64,000 bases of DNA, from positions 52,492,757 to 52,556,756 of the forward strand of contig OZ007579.1 of the NCBI GenBank assembly GCA_963931925.1, read 5' to 3'. The number at the start of each line of letters is the position of its first letter. Position 1 is the first letter of the stretch. The position numbers and the translations under genes were made by a program. The notes under the pieces are model-generated. The model saw nothing but the letters and a program-made list of their open reading frames with translations. It was not told the origin of the DNA and did not search any database. Origin of the DNA: Onchidella celtica (taxonomy: Eukaryota; Mollusca; Gastropoda; Systellommatophora; Onchidiidae). Positions 48,241 to 57,529 of this stretch are shown piece after piece.

Positions 48241-51200
48241 AGTGTTGAATGCAGTGTAGATTTGATCTTTATCATAGTATGGGACAAGTTGGAAGAAAAG
48301 GCCACACACACACACACACACACTGTGAATGGTGGGACGATCGAGAGGTCAAGTGTGTAGTGTATGCTTTTAACACCCCCCGCCCCGAAGGGGAGGGGGG
48401 ATTAGATTCGGTCGGTCTGTCTATTTTCTGTACTTTTTTCACTACCAAAACCCATCACATACCACCCTGAGTTGAAGTAACACACGTTCTCAGATGTCTG
48501 TCTGTCTGTCTGTTTGTCCGGCACTTTGGAAAGCTATGCATCTCCACAGTTTTAACCGTTTGACTAGAAATTTAGTGTGCAGGGTCCATACTTTTGGGAC
48601 AATGTTTTAAAGAATATCTACCCAGATGACTTAATTATGTCGAGGACAGCGGCTAAAACTACAGTTAATCTTGGAAAGCAATGGACTCTGAATTGTACAA
48701 ACAGATCAAACTCAAAGTTACTGTTAGCTTACGATCTTTTAATGCGTTTAAAATAAATTTTACCTTGGTGTTTTAAATAGATCACAGGAAATTGCTAAAA
48801 ATACATTTTGATTTGTTTGCTTTTGTAGTCGTGATAATGAGCACACATGTTTCTAGTGACATGGGAAATGTTTCAGTTTTGATCAGGTATAATGTTGTTG
48901 AGAACAGTGGCTAAAAAAAAAGAATATTGAAACAGAAAGAGGGTGTTAATAACCACTAGGATTGAAAAATTGGGGAGATTGATTAAACGAGCAGGGGGTG
49001 TCATGTTCGTCTCGACCGACAAGCCTTTTTATCATTCGGTACCGGGTTCAAAGGTTTACGTAGCAGCAGGAACAGGAGAGGCACTTTCTGTTAGTTCCTC
49101 GATATGCCAACATGATAAACTCACTTTATTTGTGTTGCAGCTGTATTGGCTAAAAATGCCCCTCTCTTTTCATTTGGCAGCAACATGTTTCTCTTCATTC
49201 GTAGACCGCAAATCGCAACTAAATTTATTCCTGTTCGGCTTCACACAAGAGGAGGAAAAGAAAGGAGAGGAGAAGGCAGTCTCTTGTCTTCGATACTTAC
49301 ATGTACAATGGGCTCATTACGTACAGATGTTATCTTTTTACTAGTCTCAGGGGCTTTGAGGTAAAGACATATATGCCCTGAGACTGAGATATTTTGCTTC
49401 AATCCCTTGCTCTGAAGCCTTGATTAGAGTTAGGGCTGCTCGGTGTTGGTATACTGTGGCAGGGTGGGTAGTTAAGCCGTTTGTGCATGTTTCATGTGGT
49501 AAATCAACATGAAATGATTTCTTTTGCAACAATTTTGTTCAACAGGACTCGCTTGCTGACCAGGCTGATGGGACATGCAGAGTCTTCGGAGACCGACTTC
49601 CAGATCAACCTGTTGGATGCCTTGCAGAATCTGAAAGAGTCATGGGATCAAGTCACTGCATCCACCATTAGAAACAGTTTCCATCACGCAGGATTTGTTT
49701 CGCCCAAGGATGCTGATGACTCGGCCACCTCAGACAAGGAATGCAAGGAGTCCGAGCTGCTGACGTCATCAGTGGAGCCAATACTTTCGAGGCTTTACAA
49801 GGACTTTGATGTCTCTCTGGAGGACTACTGCTCATGTGACGATGACGTTGCTTCATGTGCCCCGCCTTCTTCAGATACTGGGAGTACATCAACTCCAGAC
49901 GAAGAACCTAACTCAGGGTCTGACTTGGATGATTGTGGAGGCCCATCCCTAGCTGTATCAAAGTCTGAGGCAATGTCTGCTGTATGGAAACTTGATTTGT
50001 ATTTGATGCAAGGAGCGCTTGATGTGAATGTCAGAGAAAGCTTTGACAGATTCAAAGTCCTGGTGCAGAAGTTCATGCTGAGAAGCTTCGGAGTTCAAAC
50101 GAAAGTTACAGATTTCTTTTCTAGCCAAGAGAAACAAACGAGATGTTCATTTAAAAAAAATGACTTGGAAGAAGACATGACGACAGGGGTAGAAACAGGG
50201 TCAGACATGAAATCAGAGAGATCAGGGATCAGGTCAGATTCAGGAATCTGGTCAGAAAGTTCAGGGATCGGGCAAGAGAGAGGACAGTGGTCTACTCAGA
50301 CAGCACAGGGATCTAGTCAGACAGCACAGGGATCTAGTCAGACAGCACAGGGATCTAGTCAGACAGCACAGGGATCTGGTCAGACAGCACAGGTGTCATG
50401 ATTCAGATGTTATTAAAACTCACGCAGAGAGTGAGTTGTTTTTTTACCAGGGCCATGAAAAATTGGCTGGTGGCCTTGAACGGTCCTCGCCAAATTATAG
50501 TTGGTGAGTAAATAAATGTAAAGTTAAACGGTTAGATTCACGCTTGTCGGTTTTAATGTTCGTGATTAATAAGTAATGGAGTAGGGGTGAAACAAGGTGG
50601 GCATAGTTGACATTGTTAAGTATGACTAGACAAGTTTTTGCACGTTAACTGGCTGGTAGAATAGTGCAGACGTATTACTACAATTAAAATGGTGGGAGGT
50701 TTCGACCTATGAGATAGCTGAACTAATTGGGCCAGCGGACTAGCACGCTGGGTAGTTAGATAGTATAAAACATCGTGTAACGTTCAGATTTAGTGAATAC
50801 AGGCGAGCAGAAGCATCGTGTCGTGAAGTATCTCCGGTTGACCAGTACCTGAACTGTGTGCTTTGAAGACAAGAAGTCCTTGCTAACGGACTGACTGAGC
50901 TCTAGAAAGAAAGGTCTGAGTGGGCTGACCTTTGAAAGCCCACGCTGCGCTATATTGATGTTCGCGCCTACCAGTAGGCGTGAGCAATGGTAATATATCT
51001 TATTTATTCAAGTATAATAGAGATCGGAGATAGAGAGAGAACTACAGCCTCATAGGAAGACTAAGGAAACCCCAGCTGGCACTCGACCACGAGTGTCCTG
51101 TATCATAGATCTATTGCCATAGTATGAGTGGAATAATATAGCACATTGTTGATGAATTGAATAGTGATTGTGCATAAAATATAGTCTTTTGGCAACTGCT

Positions 51201-54200
51201 TAAATTACCTACAAGCCGAAGAGTGCTTCTGTAGGCTTTGAACGTACTGGGCTCTCCTAACATTTAAGCCCATATGATTTATGGAGAGTTTGCCTGGCGA
51301 CTGGCCAGTGGCGACTCAACTGTCACTTTAAATTGATATCTAGTTTCGTATAATATACCTATTTGCTATTGATTGCAGTACTTCCATAGTTACATGAATA
51401 TCAGTTAGTTAAGTTATTAATTAGAGTTTTTTTTTGGTTTGGATATATACCCCTATTGTCTTTTGTTTTGTTATTAATATTTATGTAAACTATGGCCTGA
51501 CCGGCCTGACATATATACGCTCTAGTTATTTAATACTTTTCTTGTGTGGTTGTGTCCGAGTGTGAGTTAGCTGCCTCTCGTGCAGTCGTAACATCCCCAA
51601 GACCCTAACTCTGCTCGTGACAACAGGGATCTAGTCAGATAGCACAGGGATCTGGTCAGACAGCACGGGGATCTGGTCAGACAGCACAGGGATCTGGTCA
51701 GACAGCACAGGGATCTGGTCAGACATCACAGGGATCTGGTCAGAGATGGTCACACGTGGGAGGGATCAAATTAGATAGGAAATCAGAAAAGGCAGAGATG
51801 AGGCTACAAGAGCCAGGGGACAGTTTGAATTTGATGCCAGATCTCCAAAACCTTACGCCAGTGAATGTGTATTGCTGTAATGATAATGATACAGGTGTGG
51901 ACTTAAACATTCAAGGCTACGAACCAGGACGTCAACTAAGTTTTACCCCAACTGGATCGCTCTGGCGTAGAGAACAAGCCAGGCAACTGGGCTTGCCTGA
52001 TCCTTTGCCGTTGGCTGAACGTCAAGCACATGAGACATTGAGTGAACCGTTTCAAGTAGACACTGTCATTGGCGATGGCAATTGCTTGTATAGAGCCCTC
52101 AGCTTAGAAGTTTCAGGCACACAAAACTATCACGAACAAATCAGGGCGAAAATTGTTGACATTATGCTTCAAAATCCAAGAACCTTTGAAGAGTACGTGG
52201 GAAGAGACATTGGCAATTACATTCTGGAGCATAACCTTCCGTTGCGCACTTGGGGAACCGATGCAGAGATTTATGCTGCAGCAACACTTTTCCAGACAAC
52301 TATTGTCGTTTACACATCTGTGAATGAGACCAAGAGGGAATGGATCCAGCACCAGCCTCTCTTCTCGATTCCTTCAATTCAGTTCAGCCAGGAAAACGTT
52401 TATATCAGAAACCTGTGCGGCCACTTTGAGCGCGTTGTCAGCGTTCGTTAAGCCCAGACACATTGACTGGAATTAATCAATAGTGATATGCCGTTACGCA
52501 ATCATTATTGTTTGCTGCTCAATTTGCACATTGGTAGCATTGCTTTTGTCTCAAAAACTTCGAGTAAAAAGTGTATTGTTTTTGGTCGAAGTGTGCAGAC
52601 TCGTAGCGCATGTATTGATTTGAATTCATGAAAAACCTAAACACTCTATTTTCCAAAACGTTTTTTTCTGATCTTCCTTAATCTAGTCCGCATTCAGTTG
52701 ACATAACAAAATTTTGGTTTCATTTTTATACTTTTAACACTCGTGTTTTATGCAAATTCTCATGTCCAGTTGATTTTTACGCGCGTGTGTGTGTGTGTGT
52801 GTGTGTGCGTGAGTGCGTGTGTGTGCGTTCACATGCGTGTGCGATTTGTTGTTAACTTAAAGACTTAATGAGAATTAAGGGTTCAGTTCACTACAGACTT
52901 GATTTTTAAAATTTCTTTGGCAAAATTTGTAACCCATTGTCACATTTCCTTACTTATGTTTTAATTAGCGTGCCTACACAGCTTGTAGAAAATTAAGAAG
53001 CATTATTCTTGCTTAACAGCAATTTGTTTAGTTGAATATCATTTCATCCATTGAAAATTGAAATTGTTTGAATCAATGAATAGACATGTCAGTGTTTTTA
53101 TCCATTTAATCAATTTTATTTTGGACACTACTTTCTTTATCATAAAAAATGAGTGGTTACATATTGTATTTGTTCGCTGATGTTTAAAATTTTAATCCAA
53201 AGGAATGGACTGTTTGTTTTTTTTTTGTTAAACAGTATTTAGCTCGTAATTGTATTCACGCTGATTAAAGACAACAGTTTACTTTATAACTTCTGACTAT
53301 TTTGCTTTTAACCTTTATTTCTAGCAGCCCCCCCCCCCACCCCACCTTCTCTCTCTCTCTCTGTCTCTCTCACACACACATATACACACACACACACACA
53401 CAAATCGTGCGACGCACCAATAAACACACCAGCACGAAAAAGACAATACGCCACCAAATTTCTGATCTTACAGCATAAAGGAAGAGAGGAACAAAATAGA
53501 GTTTGGAAAGAAAAATCGTTGCCTTCACGTTTCCTTTATCGCCATTTTACTACGTCATCGTATGGTTAGTCAGCGTTACAGAACACTCACACGCCCGACA
53601 AAAACTGCAAAAAAAATGTCATAAAACAAAATGAATCTACATAGTCTTTAAAATCTCATTAGTTTACCAAATCTCTTATTGCCTAATGTGCCGGATGTAG
53701 CGATGAAATCTTGAAAAATATTACTACAACCGATGTGCCGATGTAGTGATAAGACCTCTTTAAAATATCACTACAACCGGATTTTCAAGTAGTGATAATG
53801 CGGATGTAGTGATAGGATTTTTTGGTCCCAAGGGGCTTCACTACATCCGGATTTTACTGTACCACCCATTGATACAAACTGACTAGACCCTCACGCCCCC
53901 CCAGGTCCAACAAAACATAGATCTAGATCTATTAACATCCACGCCGCCATTCGAATGTTTGTGTTCTTACCCTAGCCTAACTTGGCGATGAAAGACTTCA
54001 TTGGTCCGGGACTGGAGTATTTACCATTTGGCTATTCGTCGGGGGGATCGGAGTATAGTCACTCCGAAAAAAATAAAAAATTTGAAAGTTAATATTTAAA
54101 TTTCCAGAACGACAGACCACATTGTACAATGTTCTGATTAAAAAGAATACTACCTCGCCATCACTAGCAGCAGATATAACTTGCGACAGGCGAGTGGGGA

Positions 54201-55953
54201 ACTTTGCTAAAGCCTCAATGCTGTCCCTATGACCTTCTAAACCACACAGAAAAGGTTTAGCAAAAACTCTCTCAAGCTTGGTGGCATTCAGTGCTCGCTG
54301 GTAATCTCGGTGCAAGGCAAATGGATGCAGATACGTCTCAGGGTTTTGGGGAGCTGCAACATGAAAATACATTGTTCAAGATTTCATTACTCTTTGCTTT
54401 CTCATTACAGATCAAATCAAAACAAACGAACACAAAAACTGCAAACAAACTTAGACTAGAGTCACAGGAACTGCAGCATATAGATCTATAAACAATATCA
54501 TATGTTTGTTTTCGGTAATATATAATTAATAGGTAACACGATGAGTTCTTAACCCATACCCCGCGCGCTACCCGTAAAGCCCGCTGCACGGTCAGTGACC
54601 TTACTCACGGAGAATCTTATCTGGGGTCACAAACGCTGTCCACGTGGTTCGGTTTCTATTGATCGGTATGAAAACATTCGCTGCTAAGTGCTATGCCTTA
54701 TCACGCTTGATAATGAATTAACCAGCAAAATCTTAGTCTGTCAGTCTCTAACCAATGATCTGACTTATGATTCCAAACTGACAGCTGTAGTTTTCAAGAG
54801 AACAAAGCATGATAACTAGCCACGCCCTCCCAAGCCCTAAACAAATGGTTTCATCCTGATTGACACTTATTAATAAACCAATGTGGGCATTTGGGGCAAA
54901 GATTATTTCAGAGCTTGTTTCTGATTGGTTCTTAGATACAGACAACTCCAGATGGTGGTCAGCTTGTGAGAAAATGAGATAATATTGCAAATTTGTATTT
55001 TGTTGAGCAACAGTTCGCATGTCGATGTTACATCTTTTGAAAGGGTGGGGAGAGCCTTTGAAAGCTTAGTCTTTGTGATTCCGACCAGTGGTTCACTGGT
55101 TAACATGTCCATGTCACAATGCGTTTGAGTTAGAAGAGATACAGTGAACAATAACACAGTGGTTACGTCTCAAAAAGGTGAGTGACCTGATGCGTGAAAA
55201 TACGGCTTGCGCGTGCCGCGGTCAGCTTGACCTTCCCGACTTTTGCCGCCCGTGCGGCGTGAGCGCTTGCGAGTAAATACCAACAATTACCGCCTCTCGT
55301 AGTCGCAGGGTGAGGGTTAAGCATCTAGGCTAATTATTCAACACCGTGGCGTAAGCCATTTCTGTCTCTAGCAGTAGCACAAAGGATCAACTGAAAACTT
55401 TAATGCATGCTTGAGGCACAAGACCACAGGTCTGAAAAAGACTGGGTCTTAGAGAAATAGAAATTTCAGTTTCAGAAGCGCATGCATTCTAGATCTAGAT
55501 CTAGATCTAGACTCTACTCGTCTCTAGATCCAGATTAGATTTTTTTGTCGTTGTTATTGACTGGGCATGTGGCTTCTTGTGTCAGACTGGGCTGTGACAC
55601 CCTGCTAGATAATATTCACAAATGAAAGTACAAATTTGCGGCCACACATGTCCGCTGGTTTCATCTATTGGCCGAGGGAACCCTTCGTTACGGACATACG
55701 GCAGACATTGGGTGAGAACGGGACGTATGTTGCGAGAGTGTGAGAGTGAGACACGACCACACGTGAGTCAAAGTTTAGATCTTGATCTAGAGTCTAGATC
55801 TGTTGAATGGAGACAAAGGTAACATGAGACGCCCGGGTCAAAAATGTTCCTACTACCTCTGTGTATGTCCAGTTTTGTTTCCCGTCGGTAATCATCCGGA
55901 TTCCTTGACAATACTTTCAATGAAAACTTCTTTCTCTTACTAACAGTCGCCAT
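36142..55953 (-). CDS. DCAF13: DCAF13 / WD repeat and SOF domain protein 1, 11 coding exons
   Basis: Ribosome-biogenesis WD40 protein (yeast Sof1), part of the U3 small-subunit processome in the nucleolus; in animals it is also a DDB1-CUL4 substrate receptor. Coding exons, 5' to 3': 55857-55953, 54154-54353, 46150-46257, 43956-44042, 43283-43438, 42186-42263, 41559-41641, 40560-40627, 37458-37554, 36903-37038, 36142-36309. They total 1278 bases (425 aa; the human protein is about 445). All junctions are in phase and all have GT/AG. Hallmarks: LSRNPDDYRRETKLDIHR at the start, ALNATKLERVFAKPF before the propeller, blades ending IRLWD and DIWAG, and the SOF-domain KRIARHRHLPKMIYNQKKE near the C-terminus. 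Unusual points are a donor AAG|GTTCCG after exon 6 and introns packed with mobile elements. The gene looks intact. Confidence 0.95.
36903..37038 (-). CDS. DCAF13: DCAF13 exon 10
   Basis: Encodes DVYTTKRMQRV and SGSDEMNIRLWKARAAEKLG; donor GTG|GTAAGA. Confidence 0.96.
37458..37554 (-). CDS. DCAF13: DCAF13 exon 9
   Basis: Encodes MGVDYSPTGKEFATAGYDK; acceptor TTTACAG, donor GTAAGT. Confidence 0.95.
37646..38756. mobile_element. 1.1 kb TTAA-type element, copy A (DCAF13 intron 8)
   Basis: Right end GGGACGAGGG then TTAA (38757-38760). The left end is decayed (TTTACCATAGTCCTGCGGG). It is the reverse complement of copy B at 44103-45187 over its length. GC-rich terminal palindromes (GAGGCCACTATATTGGCCTC near 37671) are present. 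No protein-coding content. The ends (CCCTCGTCCYGCG) suggest a piggyBac-type non-autonomous element. Confidence 0.75.
38839..39609. mobile_element. 771-bp TTAA-type element, copy 1 (DCAF13 intron 8)
   Basis: TTAA at 38835-38838 and 39610-39613. The ends read inwards as CCCATACCCTGCG and CCCTCACCCTGCG. It is nearly the same as 54553-55316, in the same orientation. No coding capacity. Confidence 0.85.
39614..40559. other. intronic, nothing further seen
   Basis: Remainder of DCAF13 intron 8. The purine/pyrimidine run near 40100 is simple sequence; no exon or element end was recognised. Confidence 0.5.
40560..40627 (-). CDS. DCAF13: DCAF13 exon 8
   Basis: Encodes LYTYDIRNLRMAANKHEDH; donor GTAAGT. 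Confidence 0.94.
41559..41641 (-). CDS. DCAF13: DCAF13 exon 7
   Basis: Encodes MRTNALSWNPMQAFVFTAA and ends in phase 2; acceptor TTTTTCAG, donor GTAAGA. Confidence 0.95.
42186..42263 (-). CDS. DCAF13: DCAF13 exon 6
   Basis: 26 codons, THLIAAAADDRSVMLYDTR...; donor AAG|GTTCCG is weak, but the phase and protein alignment demand it. Confidence 0.88.
43283..43438 (-). CDS. DCAF13: DCAF13 exon 5
   Basis: 52 codons, starting HVYLSIDHH, with VTCGQSLDIW; donor GAG|GTAGGG. Confidence 0.95.
43956..44042 (-). CDS. DCAF13: DCAF13 exon 4
   Basis: 29 codons, phase 0 at both ends, starting CGQDANIKLW and ending RTILSK; donor AAA|GTAGGT. It corresponds to the human blade ending in HTILGK. Confidence 0.93.
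44103..45187. mobile_element. 1.1 kb TTAA-type element, copy B (DCAF13 intron 3)
   Basis: TTAA at 44099-44102 and 45188-45191. Ends read inwards as CCCTCGTCCCACAC and TCCTCGTCCTGCG. Inverted relative to copy A. The two copies form a ~1.1 kb inverted repeat separated by 5.3 kb that contains DCAF13 exons 4 to 8. Confidence 0.85.
46150..46257 (-). CDS. DCAF13: DCAF13 exon 3
   Basis: 36 codons, phase 0 at both ends, starting IRLWDLSTKQC and ending GQFFFS; donor TCT|GTGAGT. Confidence 0.95.
48151..49545. other. Tigger intron with simple repeats
   Basis: Intron of the Tigger gene. Contains (CT)n at 48196-48239, (CA)n at 48305-48322, a palindrome CCCCGCCCCGAAGGGGAGGGG near 48376, and short (GTCT)n near 48496. 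No exon was found inside it. Confidence 0.7.
50281..51745. repeat. 21-bp coding minisatellite, split by the solo LTR
   Basis: In-frame copies of a 21-bp unit encoding SQTAQGS (or GQTAQGS) lie at 50290-50393 and 51628-51745, on both sides of the LTR. About 11 copies in all. Confidence 0.9.
50389..51627 (+). mobile_element. solo LTR, copy 2 (LTR 50394-51622)
   Basis: A 1229-bp sequence with TGTCATG...GTGACA ends, flanked by the 5-bp duplication ACAGG (50389-50393 and 51623-51627), both inside the 21-bp minisatellite. Nearly identical to 2791-4017 in inverse orientation. TATAAAA at 50764-50770 suggests the promoter and hence plus orientation. Removing the LTR and one ACAGG restores the reading frame exactly (50393 to 51628). 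Confidence 0.93.
51990..52451 (+). other. OTU cysteine-protease domain (part of the Tigger gene)
   Basis: The run VIGDGNCLYRALS (Asp at 52074, Cys at 52083) is the OTU catalytic Asp-Gly-Asn-Cys signature. It is followed by WGTDAEIYAAATLF (~52250) and a C-terminal RNLCGHFERVV with the catalytic His at 52422-52424. OTU enzymes cleave ubiquitin chains or related polyproteins. The domain is open to its TAA at 52449-52451 and keeps all three key residues, so it may have been functional until the LTR insertion. Confidence 0.88.
52452..53691. other. Tigger 3' region, simple repeats
   Basis: No second gene seen. (GT)n at 52783-52815, C run at 53328-53337, (CT)n/(CA)n at 53346-53401. Confidence 0.6.
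54154..54353 (-). CDS. DCAF13: DCAF13 exon 2
   Basis: From TTGCAG| to GGCGAG|GTAGTA; encodes RALNATKLERVFAKPF and the first WD blade up to SDGE. Confidence 0.95.
54553..55316. mobile_element. 764-bp TTAA-type element, copy 2 (DCAF13 intron 1)
   Basis: TTAA at 54549-54552 and 55317-55320. Ends CCCATACCCCGCG and CCCTCACCCTGCG. Very close to 38839-39609 along its length. Confidence 0.88.
55480..55530. repeat. (GATCTA)n cluster
   Basis: Run of AGATCT/CTAGAT hexamers in DCAF13 intron 1; a larger cluster is at 57255-57340. Confidence 0.8.
55857..55953 (-). CDS. DCAF13: DCAF13 exon 1
   Basis: Start ATG at 55953; encodes the MATVSKRKKFSLKVLSRN leader and ends in codon phase 1 at CACAGAG|GTAGTA. 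Confidence 0.93.
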
Positions 55954-55984
55954 GCTTCCTCAGTAAATTATTTCATACTGCTAA

Positions 55985-55993
55985 ACCGGAAGT
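55985..55993. promoter_or_regulatory. ETS-type site upstream of DCAF13
   Basis: ACCGGAAGT lies 32 bases upstream of the DCAF13 start codon. This is the consensus core for ETS/GABP factors, common in TATA-less promoters of ribosome-biogenesis genes. Its role here is inference. Confidence 0.4.
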
Positions 55994-55999
55994 TGGATA

Positions 56000-57250
56000 G
56001 CAACCGAAATATTTGACCCAACTGCCGGCTGTCATGAGGCAGCCGTTTTGAGATCCATGTAATCATGCTTGCTGCTTGTTCGTAATGATTCATCACTTGT
56101 TACGTGACTTTTTTTTTTTAATTGCATCCTTTTACGTAGTACTGTATTTAAATTTGAGAAATATACATTGCACGCTGACACGCAAGAACGTTTGTGCTGG
56201 TATATAATATGTAATGTATCATTCATTTTGGAATATTTATTCAGATACTTTTGATTTTCGCACATTGTATTGCTTCTCTTCACTGAGCACAGTGAATTCA
56301 CTGCAGAAATTTGATCGCCCAAATCTATTGATACTATTTGGCACATAAAGAAAGGCAAACGGTAAACTCTGCATACCTAAAAATGCGAATTAATAAATGC
56401 AAATAAAGAATTAAATAGAAGAAAATTAAACAGTCCACAATAGGTTTTTTTTTTTTTAGTGAAAAATACAATATCATACTCTCAAAAAGTATAACCCCAT
56501 GTGTTGGCTAGTCTATAATCAATTAATCTGGCAAGCCATCATCGGGTGTTTAAATGTCACTGCCGAAGCTGTTGATTCCCTTTCTTCCCCAGCACTTGTT
56601 GCGCCCCCCGCCCCCCCCCACCAAACATCAGGTAATATATGTATATTTTTGGATTATTCAGTCAGTATCAATATTTATGATAATAGGATTTTGCACTGTC
56701 TATTCAAGGCAAGTTCATGACTTTCGGGACATGTTTCTACAACTCCTCCCTTTCTCTTCAGAAGTTGACATGTACGCTCCCCTTATGTAAAAGCAAGAAC
56801 TCCAACACTCGCAAAGTTCAGTTCCGCACAGGACAATGTTTTAACTATTCAGAAGGTCTATTCTGACATTTGACCTTATGCGATTCTTACCTTGTTTGGA
56901 TGTTGGCTGTTTCAACTGCACCCACCACAGACTAATAAATTTTATTAATCTGTGGCACCCACTAACCCACTCTGCCCGTAGCCCAAATGATAAATATTTG
57001 AAATTTCGGATTTCAGTTTTCTTGTTGTGGTATACTGTCAGACACCTCATAGTATGATTTTAGGTCTGTGCTTTTCTGTCTAACCTCAGGTTGAAGAAAA
57101 TCTGCGTTAACTTTGAGTCCCTACCTGTCAACCCGTTTCTAAAGTTTCCTGCATTTCAGTAGGAGATAAATTAGACTTCTGAAAATTTCAAGAATTCTAT
57201 AGGCCTGGAATCTAGAGTCTAGAGCTGTTAATGAGTGTGCCTAATTTTAG
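56000..57250. other. no gene seen upstream of DCAF13
   Basis: AT-rich with a C-run at 56613-56620. Small frames without recognisable content. Confidence 0.4.
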
Positions 57251-57254
57251 TTAC

Positions 57255-57345
57255 GCACCAACAGTTAGATCTAGATTCTAGATCTAGATCTAGATTCTAG
57301 ATCTAGATCTAGATATCTAGATATCTAGATCTAGATCTAGTGACT
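57255..57345. repeat. (GATCTA)n cluster
   Basis: Alternating TCTAGATC and AGATATCTAG units, nearly palindromic. Related short runs occur at 57465-57490 and 55480-55530. Confidence 0.85.
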
Positions 57346-57529
57346 TGCTGAGTTATAATGTGAGTACCGGATTCTGATCTAGAATCTAGATCTACCTGCA
57401 CTACAGATCTTCAGGACTGCTTAATGGCCCTGACAGACCAACTGGAAGTATTACATTATCTATCTATATATATAGATCTAGATCTATATTTGGACAATGT
57501 CAGGTCGGCATAGCTGCTATTGCATGACA

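Larger units (their letters stand above)
47207..52451 (+). pseudogene. Tigger-type transposase fused to an OTU protease domain
   Basis: Exon 1 47207-48150 and exon 2 49546-52451 (donor CAG|GTAGGC, acceptor TTCAACAG|) are in phase; with the solo LTR and one target copy removed they total 872 codons. Domain order: CENP-B-type helix-turn-helix (LKRKIDLLKDIE..., ~1-60), second DNA-binding helix region (~75-140), DDE core with NMDCFWR (~165), LLVLDNCTAH (~270) and LPPNATSKLQPLDTG (~290), then an acidic linker, a 7-residue SQTAQGS tandem repeat, and an OTU domain. Damage: TAG at 47933 where the family has Trp, and the LTR. Everything else is open, so inactivation is recent. Confidence 0.85.
46980..53861 (+). 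mobile_element. Tigger/pogo-type DNA transposon (46982-53859)
   Basis: TA at 46980-46981 and 53860-53861. Both ends read inwards as CAGTAWAATCCGGATGTAGT, a ~22-bp inverted repeat. Inside both ends, several more copies of CCGGATGTAGTGA or CCGGTTGTAGTGA occur in either orientation (47020-47135 and 53692-53835), likely transposase-binding repeats. The span is 6878 bp, or about 5.6 kb without the later solo LTR at 50394-51622. It carries a two-exon transposase gene with an OTU extension. Confidence 0.92.
46853..54066. mobile_element. hAT-like short element, split by a Tigger (46853-46979 and 53862-54066)
   Basis: The two outer pieces together match the intact copy at 62264-62594. AAAAAAAT occurs before (46845-46852) and after (54067-54074), an 8-bp target duplication. 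The ends read inwards as GGCTGTGGCTAT and CGGAGTGACTATACTCCGG. The Tigger element entered at a TA, and the intact copy shows that same spot uninterrupted (CTGACTACCGCCCATTG). Confidence 0.85.
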
